Below, in pieces: positions 10,738 through 21,844 of a stretch of DNA of 43,412 nucleotides. Each line of letters begins with the position of its first letter. Position 1 is the first letter of the stretch. Source of the stretch: Nemertoderma westbladi (lineage: Eukaryota > Xenacoelomorpha > Nemertodermatida > Nemertodermatidae); the NCBI GenBank assembly GCA_032718475.1, contig JAUCBJ010000047.1:1-43412 (forward strand), given 5' to 3'. The position numbers and the translations under genes are program-made. The notes under the pieces are model-generated. The model was given only the letters and a program-made list of their open reading frames with translations, ran no database searches and was not told the DNA's origin.

Positions 10738-12301
10738 AAGGGTTGGAAGAGTCCTGGTATCAGTGTCCAAGTAGTGTGGAGTGAGGGTGGGAAGAGTCAA
10801 GGTATCAGTGTCCAAGTAGTGTGGAGTGAGGATGGGATGAGTGCAGGTATCAGTGTACAAGTAGTCTGGAGTGAGGGTGGGATGAGTGCAGGTATCAGTG
10901 TCCAAGTAGTGTGGAGTGAGGGTGGGATGAGTGCAGGTATCAGTGTCCAAGTAGTCTGGAGTGAGGGTGGGATGAGTGCAGGTATCAGTGTCCAAGTAGT
11001 GTGGAGTGAGGATGGGATGAGTGCAGGTATCAGTGTCCAAGTAGTGTGGAGTGTGGGTGGGAAGAGTCAAGGTATCAGTGTCCAAGTAGTGTGGAGTGAG
11101 GGTGGGATGAGTGCAGGCATCAGTGTCCAAGTAGTGTGGAGTGAGGATGGGATGAGTGCAGGTATCAGTGTCCAAGTAGTGTGGAGTGTGGGTGGGAAGA
11201 GTCAAGGTATCAGTGTCCAAGTAGTGTGGAGTGAGGGTGGGATGAGTGCAGGTATCAGTGTCCAAGTAGTGTGGAGTGAGGATGGGATGAGTGCAGGTAT
11301 CAGTGTACAAGTAGTCTGGAGTGAGGGTGGGATGAGTGCAGGTATCAGTGTCCAAGTAGTGTGGAGTGAGGGTGGGATGAGTGCAGGTATCAGTGTCCAA
11401 GTAGTCTGGAGTGAGGGTGGGATGAGTGCAGGTATCAGTGTCCAAGTAGTGTGGAGTGAGGATGGGATGAGTGCAGGTATCAGTGTCCAAGTAGTATGGA
11501 GTGAAGGTGGGAAGAGTCCAGGTATCAGTGTCCAAATATTGTGGAGTGATGGTGGGAAGAGTCCAGGTATCAGTGTCCAAGTAGTGTGGAGTGAGGGCGG
11601 GAAGAGTCCAGGTATCAGTGTCCAAGAAGTGTGGAGTGAGGGTGGGAATAGTCCAGGTATCAGTGTCCGAGTAGTGTGGAGTGAGGTTGGGAAGAGTCCA
11701 GGTATCAGTGTCCAAGTAGTGTGGAGTGTGGGTGGGAAGAGTCCAGGTATAAGTGTCCAAGAAGTGTGGAGTGAGGGTGGGAAGAGTCCAGGTATCAGTG
11801 TCCAAGTAGTGTGGAGTGAGGGTGGGAAGAGTCCAGGTATCAGTGTCCAAGAAGTGTGGAGTGAGGGTGGGAAGAGTCCAGGTATCAGTGTCCAAGTAGT
11901 GTGGAGTGAGGTTGGGAAGAGTCCAGGTATCAGTTAGTCCATGTAGTGTGGAGTGAGGATGGGAAGAGTCCAGGTATCAGTTAGTCCATGTAGTGTGGGG
12001 TGAGGATGGGAAGAGTCCAGGTATCAGTTAGTCCATGTAGTGTGGAGTGAGGATGGGAAGAGTCCAGGTATCAGTGTCCATGTAGTTTGGACTGAGGATG
12101 GGAAGAGTCCAGGTATCAGTTAGTCCATGTAGTGTGGGGTGAGGATGGGAAGAGTCCAGGTATTAGTGTCCATGTAGTGTGGACTGAGGATGGGAAGAGT
12201 CAAGGTATCAGTGTTCCAGTAGTGTGGAGGGATGGTGGGAAGAGTCCAGGAATCAGTGTCCAAGTAGTGTGGGGTGAGGGTGGGATAAGAGTTGAGGTAT
12301 C
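10738..12301. repeat. 45-bp minisatellite, about 35 copies, with higher-order structure
   Basis: The unit carries GGTATCAGTGTCCAAG, then TAGTGTGGAGTGAGGG and a TGGGATGAGTGCA tail. The period is 45 bp to about 11934. Later copies carry GTTAGTCCATG and have a period of about 47 bp. Because 45 is a multiple of three, long frames stay open on both strands (387 codons plus, 394 codons minus), but changes hit all codon positions, so neither is a gene. A GTGTACAA variant at 10853 returns at 11303 (450 bp, ten units) and a GTGGAGTGTG variant at 11046 returns at 11181 (three units), showing block duplications. The plus strand is G-rich with repeated GGG runs. Confidence 0.95.
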
Positions 12302-14822
12302 ACTATCTTAGCCCTAGCCATATTAACAGTCCCTCTCTTGAGTTTGAAATTGTTTTCTCTCGCATGGAGGACTTTTAAAAACTGGCTTAGTGTTCCTCGT
12401 GAACGATGAATCTTATTTGACAATAGGATTTCCACGAGCCATGTAGTACTAGCTATTGTACTTATAGTACTAGGTATAGTGCTGGCTAGTATGAGGCACC
12501 GCACCTGCCTTACTTTAACCCTGCTAAGTGACTTTCTTATGGCAATCCCAACTCTACAATGCTATGCATGGGAATTTACCGCTTGTCCATTTCAAGGAGT
12601 TGTGATTTCCCCTGAGGAAGAGTTTCTCAGTCCTGGAAAAATTGGTGACTCATCCTTTTCCGTGGCGGTATCCTTTGATGTAGGACCGGCTGTATCATTA
12701 GTGTTAGGGCGGTTGCCTGCCTGTCACAACTTATGAGCACTCGCGTAAAATCCGCAATGCCAATGGGCTGGCAATTTCGTTTTTGGGTAGCAGAGTGTCC
12801 CCACCTACACTATACACCGACGTCAGCTTAAAAAAGGTTGAATAATTTAATCAGATCCGGTGTGAAAAACATCACGGCACCACCCCTGAAACCTTGCTCA
12901 AGGTATTCTTTTCGGTTATCTCGCAGACTATTGGAAATTGTATTACTGTAATAAATCATCTGATTAATTAGCCATACCGGGCAGTTACGAGTGTCGATTC
13001 CAGGGGCACTGAAAGATTAACATCAAAATTATTTATGTAGTTTTTCATCAGTTATTATTTTCGTTTTGTTACAAATTTTGGAAAAACTATAAATAAACTC
13101 GATGCAAAGTTGACTTTACAATGTTATATTATTTATATTGCTCTACCATAACGAACCATTTGAAACTCTGTAACGCGCTCCTTTTCACACAAGTATATAA
13201 ATTTGGTACAATGAAATAATTGTTGTTGTTACTAAAAGCAGTGGTTTATTTTCTTTATATACTCGGTATACTTTACATTTTAGATAAAAATTAATATATA
13301 TATATATATACACATTATTAGAAAGTAGTACACTGTAGATAATTGTATTATTACTAGTAGTAGCTTTTAATCTACAATAAATTAATTCAGTACTATATTA
13401 ATTATTATCATATGTTCAAGGAATTGTAGAATACTGAAATATATCAACATTCTAAAAGTCTATGCCTGTTGCCAATAATCGGATAGTGTCGCAAATGGAC
13501 CGCAAGTGAAATAATGTTTCGTTTATTGTTTTGGTTAGGAAACATCGCCACTGTAAGCTGTTCCTTTCCTTAAATGTTTTAAATTAAATATATTTTTTAA
13601 ATGCACTAAACATATAAGTGCTGTGCTTGCGGTCATTTTGTGCCATTAAAACTCCCAATAATAAATCTCTAACATACAACAATATAGACGAGTAATTTGT
13701 TTGATTAAATATAATAATATATAATGTATTTTATTATATTGTCTATATCAGAAGACATAAATAGATAACAATTAATGGTTATTTTAGCAATAATAGTAAT
13801 CAGCACAATAATACTAGGTAATGAGGTACAAATTAACGATATTTGGGGACATTGTATTCAATGATGTATTTCAGCCATTGAGAATTAAATTCAAATTCAC
13901 GAGATAAGTTCCACCGGCTGAACTGAAGAAATATTTCAAAAACTTGCCAAAAATTCCATTTCCCAAACATTTTTCGCTTTCTTTTGAATTTTCACTCACA
14001 CGTCCCATACACCGCCTACATTGAAGGTAGGCGTACTTTGGAAGTGAGAAGTTTTTATTTTTATTTATAGAAATTATTAAGAATTCTGGAACAATAATTA
14101 CGTATTCGCTAGGACATTTTTACTTACACTTACAACAGAGAGTGAGTGTGTCACGCCATGCAACTTAGCCAATTAAAATTCATAAAGAGACTCGCTTTTT
14201 ATAATTTCATATTTTGACATGGAACCATCCACCCACGCAACTGCGTACACAGTTAGCACGTTGCAGTGTTAGTTGCTGGACGCATTAGCGTCATTAATCC
14301 AGCGCCCACGCACTCATTGCACTCAGGCGCACGCTGAGACAAAAGCTGGGTGCTAATCCTACGCCCACGCACCCACATACACGATACAGGCTCTAGGATA
14401 TTGTAATCAAAGATTCGGCTGAAAGGCATCTAATTAAAGGTAATGGGATGCTTTATAGCTTAAAGAGACAGCTTAAAAGCGGCAAAGATAAATTCTTGAA
14501 AAAAAATTGAATACCTTTGATGAGGAGAGGTATTATTATAAACATTGAATACAAAGTGTTGACTCTCAACAAATATCAAATAATTATTTGAGGACGTTAA
14601 ATATGTAAGTATACATCATTATTGACAAGTCTAATCATATTAAATTTTCTCAACTAAATTAAATTGTATCTTTCAATTATTACATAACTAATTTGCAACC
14701 AATGAACAGACTGCAGTCTGGTGCACATTGCATATTGAAATTATGGAATTAATAGATAGAGCACGTTTTGGAAAAAATTATCTTTATTTCATAGTAACTA
14801 ACTATATCCTTGTGGGGCGAGC
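12302..14822. other. Intergenic region with repeat debris
   Basis: No gene is supported. A frame at 12479-12736 starts at a non-ATG codon and resembles nothing. A (TA)n run lies at about 13293-13310. One copy of a dispersed repeat lies at 13485-13665 (listed). About 14270-14345 has short inverted repeats around GACGCATTAGCGTC. The rest is AT-rich. Confidence 0.5.
13485..13665 (+). repeat. Dispersed repeat family, copy 1
   Basis: This stretch aligns with 26915-27090. Both carry CCGCAAGTGAAAT, then TTATTGTTTTGGTTA, ACTGTAA, TCCTTTCC and, about 100 bases later, a GGTCATTTTG(T/C)G block. Two diverged copies in 43 kb suggest a genome-wide family. No ends or coding capacity are seen. Confidence 0.7.
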
Positions 14823-15155
14823 CACGAAGTGAGCGAAGCCTTAGCATATGGGTGCCATTGGCGAGTTGTCTGTCGTCGTCGTCGTCGTCGTCGTCGTCTG
14901 TCGTCGTCGTCTGTCGTCGTCGTCTGTCGTCGTAAATTTTTGAACGCTAATAACTCGGTTATTCCTTGATGAAATTAATCGAAACTTGGTATGTATGTAG
15001 TCCGTCAAAAGTTTAGAAAGAATCTGAAGTTTCGTCAAAAACGAACTAACGCAACGAGGCACAAGATGAGGACGAGTATTGTGTTGAAGACTTCTGACTA
15101 ACACCAGACAACTCGTTAATGGTACCCATATGCTAAAGGCTTTGCTCACTTCGTG
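14823..15155. mobile_element. 333-bp non-autonomous foldback/MITE element with ~50-bp terminal inverted repeats
   Basis: The left arm (14823-14873) starts CACGAAGTGAGC and runs through AGCATATGGGTGCC to GAGTTGTCTG. The right arm (15104-15155) is its inverse with a few mismatches. Just inside the left arm is a (GTC)n microsatellite (about 14873-14935). The centre includes AACGCTAATAACTCGG and has no plausible gene. The minus-strand open frame that crosses the element comes from the triplet repeat. I found no clear target duplication. Confidence 0.75.
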
Positions 15156-16790
15156 CTGCGCGAAGACACCACGAACGTGTTTTAACTGTGAGAGAGGAAT
15201 GTGGAGGGAATACCGTACCGCGAAATCCACACATTAATACATTTGTAAATGTAAGCAGATGTTTCTGTCAAGCTTTTGTTAGATCTTCAGTTTTAATTCC
15301 GAACATATTTTATAAAGTAACATTGTGTGATCCGTCCAAAAAAAACCGTACAATTTTCAATAAAATTTTCAATATTAGTATAATATAATTTTCAATAAAA
15401 ATTAATGAATGACCTGCATTTCTTCAATTGAAATGTGCGGACACGATTATGTCTCACCATCACACAAAACGTGGCTTTTTGTTACATACAGTTTATTAAT
15501 TATCACAACATCATAATTATTATCTACACAGTAACGATATAAAATTTGCTGTACAAATAAATTTACCCGCGATATATAATTATTCTAAAACTATCAAATA
15601 TAAATGTACAAAATAATAATTAAAAACTGCACATCTCAATTATTGTTGGCATCACAAACTTGACGTTCTTCTATTACTTACTACATGGCTGATCCGTGGT
15701 CAATTAATTTCATGTATAATTATTGTTTTGGTGACCCGGTGACTCGGTGACAAATGAAATTAACTGAAAGTAATTGGCCCGGTCAGCCTCAGTACCGGAA
15801 TACATACTTATACGTTTATTGATTAGCTCCCAAATAGTTAGTAACAAGTTTGCGTTTACTCATCAGAGTTAATAGATTATATACTACATTGGTCATTTAC
15901 CTAAGCTAATACATACAGTAGAAATACGGGGTTTATAATATACGTTTAGATTCTTAAAAATAAAAATTAATTATTAATAGTTAGATACGCGTTAGGCTGA
16001 CAATGTGACACTTGTATTATTGCAGCAATTCAATTATTAACAAATAAATATAGCGATTTGATTACTAAATACCATTTTAACGATCAATTAACATCAGTCA
16101 AACCAAAACGATATCCATAATTACCAATTAATTTCCAACAAAAGTTAATCATCAATCTTGTCCTGTCCGTGTGGTACAAAAAGTGCAGTTTTCTTGTGGT
16201 GACGGACATAATAAATATTGGATGTAGTTCGTGTTACTCAAAGTGACAATAATAATTATTATTAATTGTTATACAGCGATTCCTTGTTATATAGACTTAC
16301 TAACAGCCCGTTCAAAATTTAATTTAATTTTTTAAATGTACATAAAGCTTATTATCAGTAGTTTGTAAACCATTTAGTAATCGTTCGAGTTATTTAATTG
16401 GAAGCCAAATAACAGTATTCTAAGTAGGCCTACAGATATGATAATTTGCTTTAGAAGAATATAAGTTTTTAAATTTAAAAAGTGCTTAAAAAAATAATTT
16501 CAATTAATCCCATATTTATTTTTTTGTAAATTCGGCCAACAAACGGACTGCATTGTGTAAGACTCCGGAATTGCTGTAAAAGTTCATTTTTGTCGTTGTA
16601 TAAATAAACATCAGTTATCTTTACTGCCTATTAAGTTGTTTCAAAATATATTAACGCAGTTTTCAGATGAATCACATTTTGTTAGACACCCGAGGTGTGT
16701 GGAGCTGACGGCTATCTTTTTCACTGCCGTTTATCCTCGTAACCATGGTTATAGGTATTTCATTGTTAGAGGTCACCAATAGAAAGTTAT
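15156..16790. other. AT-rich region 3' of the TIMP gene
   Basis: No gene is seen. On the minus strand this lies downstream of the TIMP stop codon and should include its 3' UTR. A minus-strand AATAAA (plus TTTATT at 16515-16520) about 270 bases past the stop is a candidate polyadenylation signal. A GTAGGCCTAC decamer lies at about 16426. Confidence 0.45.
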
Positions 16791-16991
16791 TCAATTATTT
16801 TGTGGACTGCTGCTGGTTGCCAGGTAGCATTGGCGTAAATCTTTGGACGGTTTCCAGCGACACTTCCCGTGCGTCCGACTGGCTTTGCAGACCGAGTGTT
16901 GGCTTTGGCATTCCCCTCTCACCGTATCTTTGATTACACATCGCTTGGTATGGCCTCTTCTGTGGCACTTTGAATCTTCGCAGTTAACAAC
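16791..16991 (-). CDS. TIMP: TIMP exon 5 (C-terminal domain and stop)
   Basis: The minus-strand exon follows an acceptor AG (plus 16992-16993) and ends in TGA at 16791. It codes for residues 178-243, the three-loop C-terminal domain. Seven cysteines lie at 181, 186, 195, 205, 212, 221 and 232. The segment ECQSQHSVCK...GKCRW lines up with the family's C-terminal Cys-x(6)-Cys...Gly-x-Cys-x-Trp pattern. With Cys176 from exon 4 this domain has eight cysteines, not the usual six, so an additional disulfide is possible. The ending is polar and Ser/Asn-rich. Confidence 0.85.
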   Translation of the reverse strand, partial: VVNCEDSKCHRRGHTKRCVIKDTVRGECQSQHSVCKASRTHGKCRWKPSKDLRQCYLATSSSPQNN

Positions 16992-17426
16992 CTGAAACAA
17001 TTTATAACATTCTGACTTTCATTCGGGTGAGTACAAAACAAAGATCAAAGACCCAAAGATCCAAAGACCTGTACAAAACACATGTGTTAACTTTCGTTTA
17101 TTGTTTTGTCTCCCCAACACACCTCTGTAACCTGCTCCTTTACTAACCTGCTCCTTTAAATGACAATGTGACCTAACGCTCTTTGGGACCTAACGCGACT
17201 TTACCTCTTTGTTTTGTACAGGACTGGTGTTGAGTCTTTGAGTTGTACTCACTTCTGTCATTCTGTCAATTTATTGCGGGTGAGTTTTAAAGAGTAAGTA
17301 GCTTCAGTCTAATTAGTAATTTAATTGCTTATTTAAAAAATATAATTCCATTGTACTAAGCATTTTTTATTTTTTTTTCATATTTGCTCTAAAACAGTCC
17401 TAATATTTCTTTGTATTCCTACATAC

Positions 17427-17551
17427 CTGGCATTCACAGCTCGACTTGTATTTGCTTCTAAATCCTCGCCTTTGTGTTGCGGAAAGTTTCTTCCATTCTT
17501 TGTACCAATTGCAACTGGAAATATCCATCCCGCCGTTCGGGGTTTGTTCAC
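17427..17551 (-). CDS. TIMP: TIMP exon 4
   Basis: Bounded by an acceptor after TTTTAG and a donor GTATGT. It codes for residues 136-177: a Cys149-Asn-Trp motif, the LSATQRRGF segment (the family's LS-QRRG helix) and the Cys174-Glu-Cys176 pair that closes the N-terminal domain. The entry phase completes the split Gly codon of exon 3 and the exit is in phase 0. Confidence 0.9.
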
Positions 17552-17723
17552 CTAAAAGTTCGTAAAATTTACTAATATAAGTAATAATTCTCGATTAATT
17601 TAGTTATAAGTTGTCTATAATAGTTATATTTAGTATTACTATATACCGAGCTATTGTTAAATAATTTATTAACACTTTTGTTACTCCAATCTTTATGTAG
17701 GCCTGTTTGTAGTTTGTGCTAAC

Positions 17724-17850
17724 CTGTCAGTATATATGTGTGGTTTTTCTTCAGATCTACTGCACATGATGTATTTTCTTCACTGGACGCAAATAGTTTG
17801 AAATGTTTTCGTTTTTGTTTGCTGACTCTTCCTTTGTACACAGTTTTAAC
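17724..17850 (-). CDS. TIMP: TIMP exon 3
   Basis: Acceptor TTAACAG and donor GTTAGC bound a 127-bp exon coding for residues 94-135 plus one base. KTVYKG matches the family's K-x-(M/V)-(Y/F)-K-G strand, Cys122 is the fourth N-domain cysteine, and the YILTG end matches the FLIAG segment of vertebrate TIMPs. Confidence 0.88.
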
Positions 17851-18176
17851 CTGTTAAATAAATAAGTTTCAGATATTTTCATTGTCAATTCGCATATAAT
17901 TGGCCCATGTGAAGAATAACAGAAGGGCTGAATCTAACCAAAACAATAAACGAATTAGTATATGTACAGGTTATAAGACAGAAATAAGCGCTATAAAACA
18001 CTTAATAACGATAAATTGAAAAAAATAAAAAATCTTCATATATAAAATTCCAATAAAAAGTCGACCGAAAAGTGAAATCCTGGTATTCTTCACATGGGCG
18101 ATAATTGATAAATTTATTCAATTATTAAATAAAGATAAAGAATTATTAACTCCGATTGTTTAAACTATAAACTCAC

Positions 18177-18319
18177 TCTGACAACGTAGGTATCGAGTGT
18201 CAACTTGTCATCACGTTCTCGGAACTTCGTCAGTCCCCCTGATTTGTTATCATAAAATGTGTTGTCGTAAAATCTTCCGTAGAAACCCGATAACGAGTTA
18301 ATAATTTTCGCCTTCACCA
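18177..18319 (-). CDS. TIMP: TIMP exon 2
   Basis: Acceptor TTTCTAG and donor GTGAGT bound a 143-bp exon coding for residues 46-93. It opens with VVKAKIIN, the family's (D/L)VV-(R/K)AK strand. The loop between this strand and the next is longer than usual and rich in Tyr, Phe, Asp and Asn. The exit is in phase 0 and joins exon 3 at a Val-Arg/Val-Lys junction. Confidence 0.88.
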
Positions 18320-19570
18320 CTAGAAAAAAAAACAAAATAATAAGTAAATATGTTTGTATGTTTTTAATCACAAAAAATTTAATCACAATCTTAGATGAAA
18401 ATCACAGTACAATCGTATCGAGGTTAAAGTTTTTTTAAACGTCACATGTAACGATGGATACCGGTAATGAAATGTATTTCCTATTATATTCCTATGAATA
18501 TGGTGGAATTGAAATTTGTCGATATATATTCGTATGATGTAATTCGTCGATGTATATATATATATATATTACGTCTTATCATCAACGAGCAACAATATTA
18601 ATAACAACAACATCGACCTTCAACTGCATCTCTCAAAACAACTGATGCATGGAATTTTAATTCACTACGTTTATGCCACGAAATAAATTAAAACTTTTCC
18701 ACACAGAATTTCACTAACTCCATGACAAATTTCCATCGGCTCTTTGCCTGCTTAATTCAGCAGACAGCGGTAAGGAGTTCCAACATGGATGAGTCATCAG
18801 ACTGGGTCTCTTGGGAGCATCCCGTGAGGGGGAATTCAATTGGGGAGTTGTTGCTTATTAATCATTCGTGGGACACTGCAGGTGCCCGTGTGTGCCTACC
18901 GCGGGATTAGTTAGTCTGAGTACGTGGTAGTACGAGCGCTTGCTAGTTTACGATAACGCAAATCTTTGCTTCTCATGTTCAACTAAAATCAGTGTATTTT
19001 TAAAGGGTTTTGTATTTCCATGAAGCCACTTTGTGAAATCAATCAATAGTGAACGGAATAGATAACGCGGGATCTCTATGGGCCGCGGCAACATCAAGGA
19101 CTCACGGCCACCTTGAGATTCCCAGGGATGTAAGATTCGCGGCTTACTCCACTCCACCTGCAACCTGCACTTCCAGAGATCGCTATATAGTAACTAAAAG
19201 ACAAGCTGTTCCCAACCGCAATTGCGGTTTTTCGCGTTAATTAAATCCTAAACGCGACATCCCAACGTTCAAACTATCATTGATTCGTGGAAGCGACAAT
19301 CAATACCTTTGTTGTGGTTGACTTGTCTTGTCTTGTCTCACTTGTCTTGTATTTCTGATGTTCGGGTTGGGTTGACGTCGATAACTGAATAAGAAGTCCA
19401 GGGTACGGAAACTACACACACCCCTGGGCGATTTAGGAAAAACCATGAATGAGTTTGTATTTGTGTAGTTTTATTTATGTTTTAACCTTATAATATTGAC
19501 AGTTCTCTATGGAACTGTTAATGTAATGTAACGATGCTTTTCGTGGCTTAAGCATACTCATACGATAAAG

Positions 19571-19873
19571 ATTTATGACCAGTAAGGGTCTTGAGCCTCT
19601 GCTATTATTAGTTTACCATAACGCTGCTATATTAAACACAATATATAAATAAAATTTAATTAAAAATAATTCAAAGAATAAAAAGATATATACAAATGTA
19701 TTTGTATATATATTTGTTTGTTTGGCTTTGAATTGTTTTTAATTAAATTTTAATTATATATTGTTTAATAATATATAACCACTGAAGATGGGCGGGAAGT
19801 GTGAAATAGCTATATATGGTAAACTAATAGTATTTTATATTAGCCGTGGCTCAAGACCTTTCTCGCCATAAAT
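19571..19873. mobile_element. Foldback/MITE-like element with ~105-bp inverted arms
   Basis: The left arm (19571-19676) and right arm (19726-19873) are inverted copies. GGGTCTTGAGCC pairs with GGCTCAAGACC, TAGTTTACCATA with TATGGTAAACTA, and the AT-rich TTTAATTAAAAA...TTCAAAG block with its inverse. The right arm has about 40 extra bases. The centre carries its own palindrome of ATATACAAA and TTTGTATAT. There is no ORF. It sits in TIMP intron 1, about 2 kb upstream of DMC1. Confidence 0.75.
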
Positions 19874-21276
19874 ATTTATCTATGGGACTGTAAAATTGTA
19901 TCTCCACCCCACCCAGATAAAGTCTGGCGTGCGCAATAAAATTAGTTGCTATGGTGCAGCTAGTGTCCGACCTTCAAGTGTATGAAGTACATTAGTAGGT
20001 ATCTTCGCATTAAGTTATAAAAATGTACTGGTCTAACTATAAAAATACTAAATAAAAATAATGACTATAATTTATGACGACAATAAATGCAATTGAACAA
20101 TACCAACCATAGACCACGTCAGTAACATATAAATATAAGTACCGGACCGGTAGTATTATTAACTTGAAGCGGGAAAAAAAGTGCGAAGTTATTACATTGT
20201 CATGAAATATTATGTCATAAACTACGATCATGATCATTACTGTCCGAAAACATCACAACAGGGCTCATCGGCGATTATTATGAAAATATATAATATAATA
20301 AATAAATAATAAAATAATAATAATAAATTAATTAAGTAGAAAATAATGAATTAGTACCCCAAAAGAGGTCAAATCTTTTAGTCTTTCCTTTTATATTTTT
20401 TCACCTTCAATATTAAGGGTAAGGAGCATTTTGCTGCTTTTTTATTGTTACAATAAATTAATATACTACAAGTTCAATATAATATACGAAACAATAGTAA
20501 ACTAATTTCCGTTTTCCTTTGTGTCCACTGTCAGACCTTCTGTCCCCTCAGACGTATTATTACAACGGCATTGTTTCATTATGATATGGAATGATCTCTC
20601 GGCTTGGAGGTATTCATAGATTGTTTCTGGTATGATAAGAATTTCTTTGTTTCCTAAATAACTAACGGTTTATTACGTAACATACCGCAACTTTGCGGTA
20701 ATTAGTACATGATATTGTGTAAGAGCATATAAAAGGAATGCTAAGGCATGGACATTGAACAATTGGTATACTCAGGTAAAATTAGCATTATTTGGCTCAG
20801 GTTTGTTATGAGGTTACTCGTGGGAAAGCATTTAGAGAAATTACTGTGATATTATCCAGGGTCTCACAAATATTAGGCCTACTATTTCCTATGCCATCAT
20901 TTACTGAAGACTTGTCACGATTATAATGTGTCAGCATTGCCGTGGATTGATTACTTCCCTCGGCTTATGACTTTTATTTCCGGCCAGACCGCGCCCTGCC
21001 CAACCCCGTCTCTATTATTATAGTATTGAGTTTATTTGTTTATTGCCTTACAGTTTCTATGAAATAATTTAAAAATAGCGTGTGATGTTCTATCTGTGCC
21101 AGAGAGAAGGTAGGCGCTTCTTGTAACGGAGATGATATAATAATGAATAAAAAAATAATGAATAATAATTAATATGTTATTATGTTCTAATTGCCAAAAG
21201 CATACATAATGAATATTGTTTAATCAGATTCTCCTGTTGATTTTTCCCTGTTGTGTAAATCCTAACATAAATAGTT

Positions 21277-21396
21277 CTGATAAACTTTCACTTTCTCGAT
21301 CACCTTATCTTGAGTAGAGTACCGGTACCATTGAAGCTGATAAACTTTCATTTTCCCAATCACGTTGTCTTTAGTACCGGTACCGATACCATTCAG
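21277..21396 (+). repeat. 60-bp tandem duplication upstream of DMC1
   Basis: CTGATAAACTTTCA occurs at 21277 and again at 21337. Both copies continue through TT(C/T)(T/C)C(G/A)ATCAC and end in a TACCGGTACC palindrome. The block lies about 450 bases upstream of the DMC1 ATG, where a promoter-proximal element could sit. Confidence 0.75.
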
Positions 21397-21844
21397 CACT
21401 TTTCTTCAGATATAAACTTCTGAGGTACGGTAGTAGTGCGCCGTGAACCGGTAGTGTCGGAAGAGTAGGTTGGCCTATTAAATTTAACATTTACTGTAGG
21501 CCTACCGGTATTGTGTCCCATTTTGAGAGTGTAATTGATTACATAGGCAGATAGGTCCTACCGAATCAGGGAATGCATAGAATAATTCAAAATATACCGG
21601 TAGGCTCTAGGCCTACCTCTGTCCGGTATGCGTGCAGATGGGTGGGAAAGATAAGTCGTATTCTCGTATAAGCATACAAAATTGGGAATATTGTGTAGTA
21701 GAGATAGGCTACGGTATCTATCATCAACGGCTATTATTGTCGGTAGCATTAATACGAATATCATAGCGATTTCTTTAGTTTGGTATCATTAGGTATTAGT
21801 CCGTTGCATTCCTTACCAGCAAAAACATTCACTAAGACTGCACT

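Larger units (their letters stand above)
18320..21844. other. TIMP intron 1, part left of DMC1
   Basis: No coding exon is recognised. It holds a (TA)n run near 18557, a CTTGT repeat near 19320-19350, a foldback element (19571-19873), a perfect small palindrome TACCGCAA/TTGCGGTA (20683-20700), a TATAAAAG box (20728-20735) followed by a CAG/GTAAAA donor-like site near 20776, and a 60-bp duplication (21277-21396). The TATA box and donor-like site could be a distal plus-strand promoter and 5' UTR exon for DMC1, but this is unproven. Frames at 18722-18910 and 18948-19163 resemble nothing. Confidence 0.45.

Noticed and set aside
10711-11937. Long open frames on both strands (394 and 387 codons) with 15-residue repeats
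   Set aside because: They are by-products of a 45-bp minisatellite whose unit is a multiple of three. Unit changes fall in all codon positions and the frames end where the unit length shifts to ~47 bp.
12479-12736. 85-codon plus frame
   Set aside because: It starts at a non-ATG codon and has no domain or splice context. It may be transposon debris but I could not support that.
14841-15230. 129-codon minus-strand frame
   Set aside because: It spans a foldback element and a (GTC)n run, giving an Asp/Arg/Thr tract typical of triplet repeats.
18722-19240. Overlapping short frames in TIMP intron 1
   Set aside because: No recognisable family, no consistent splice phases with TIMP, and no conserved motif.
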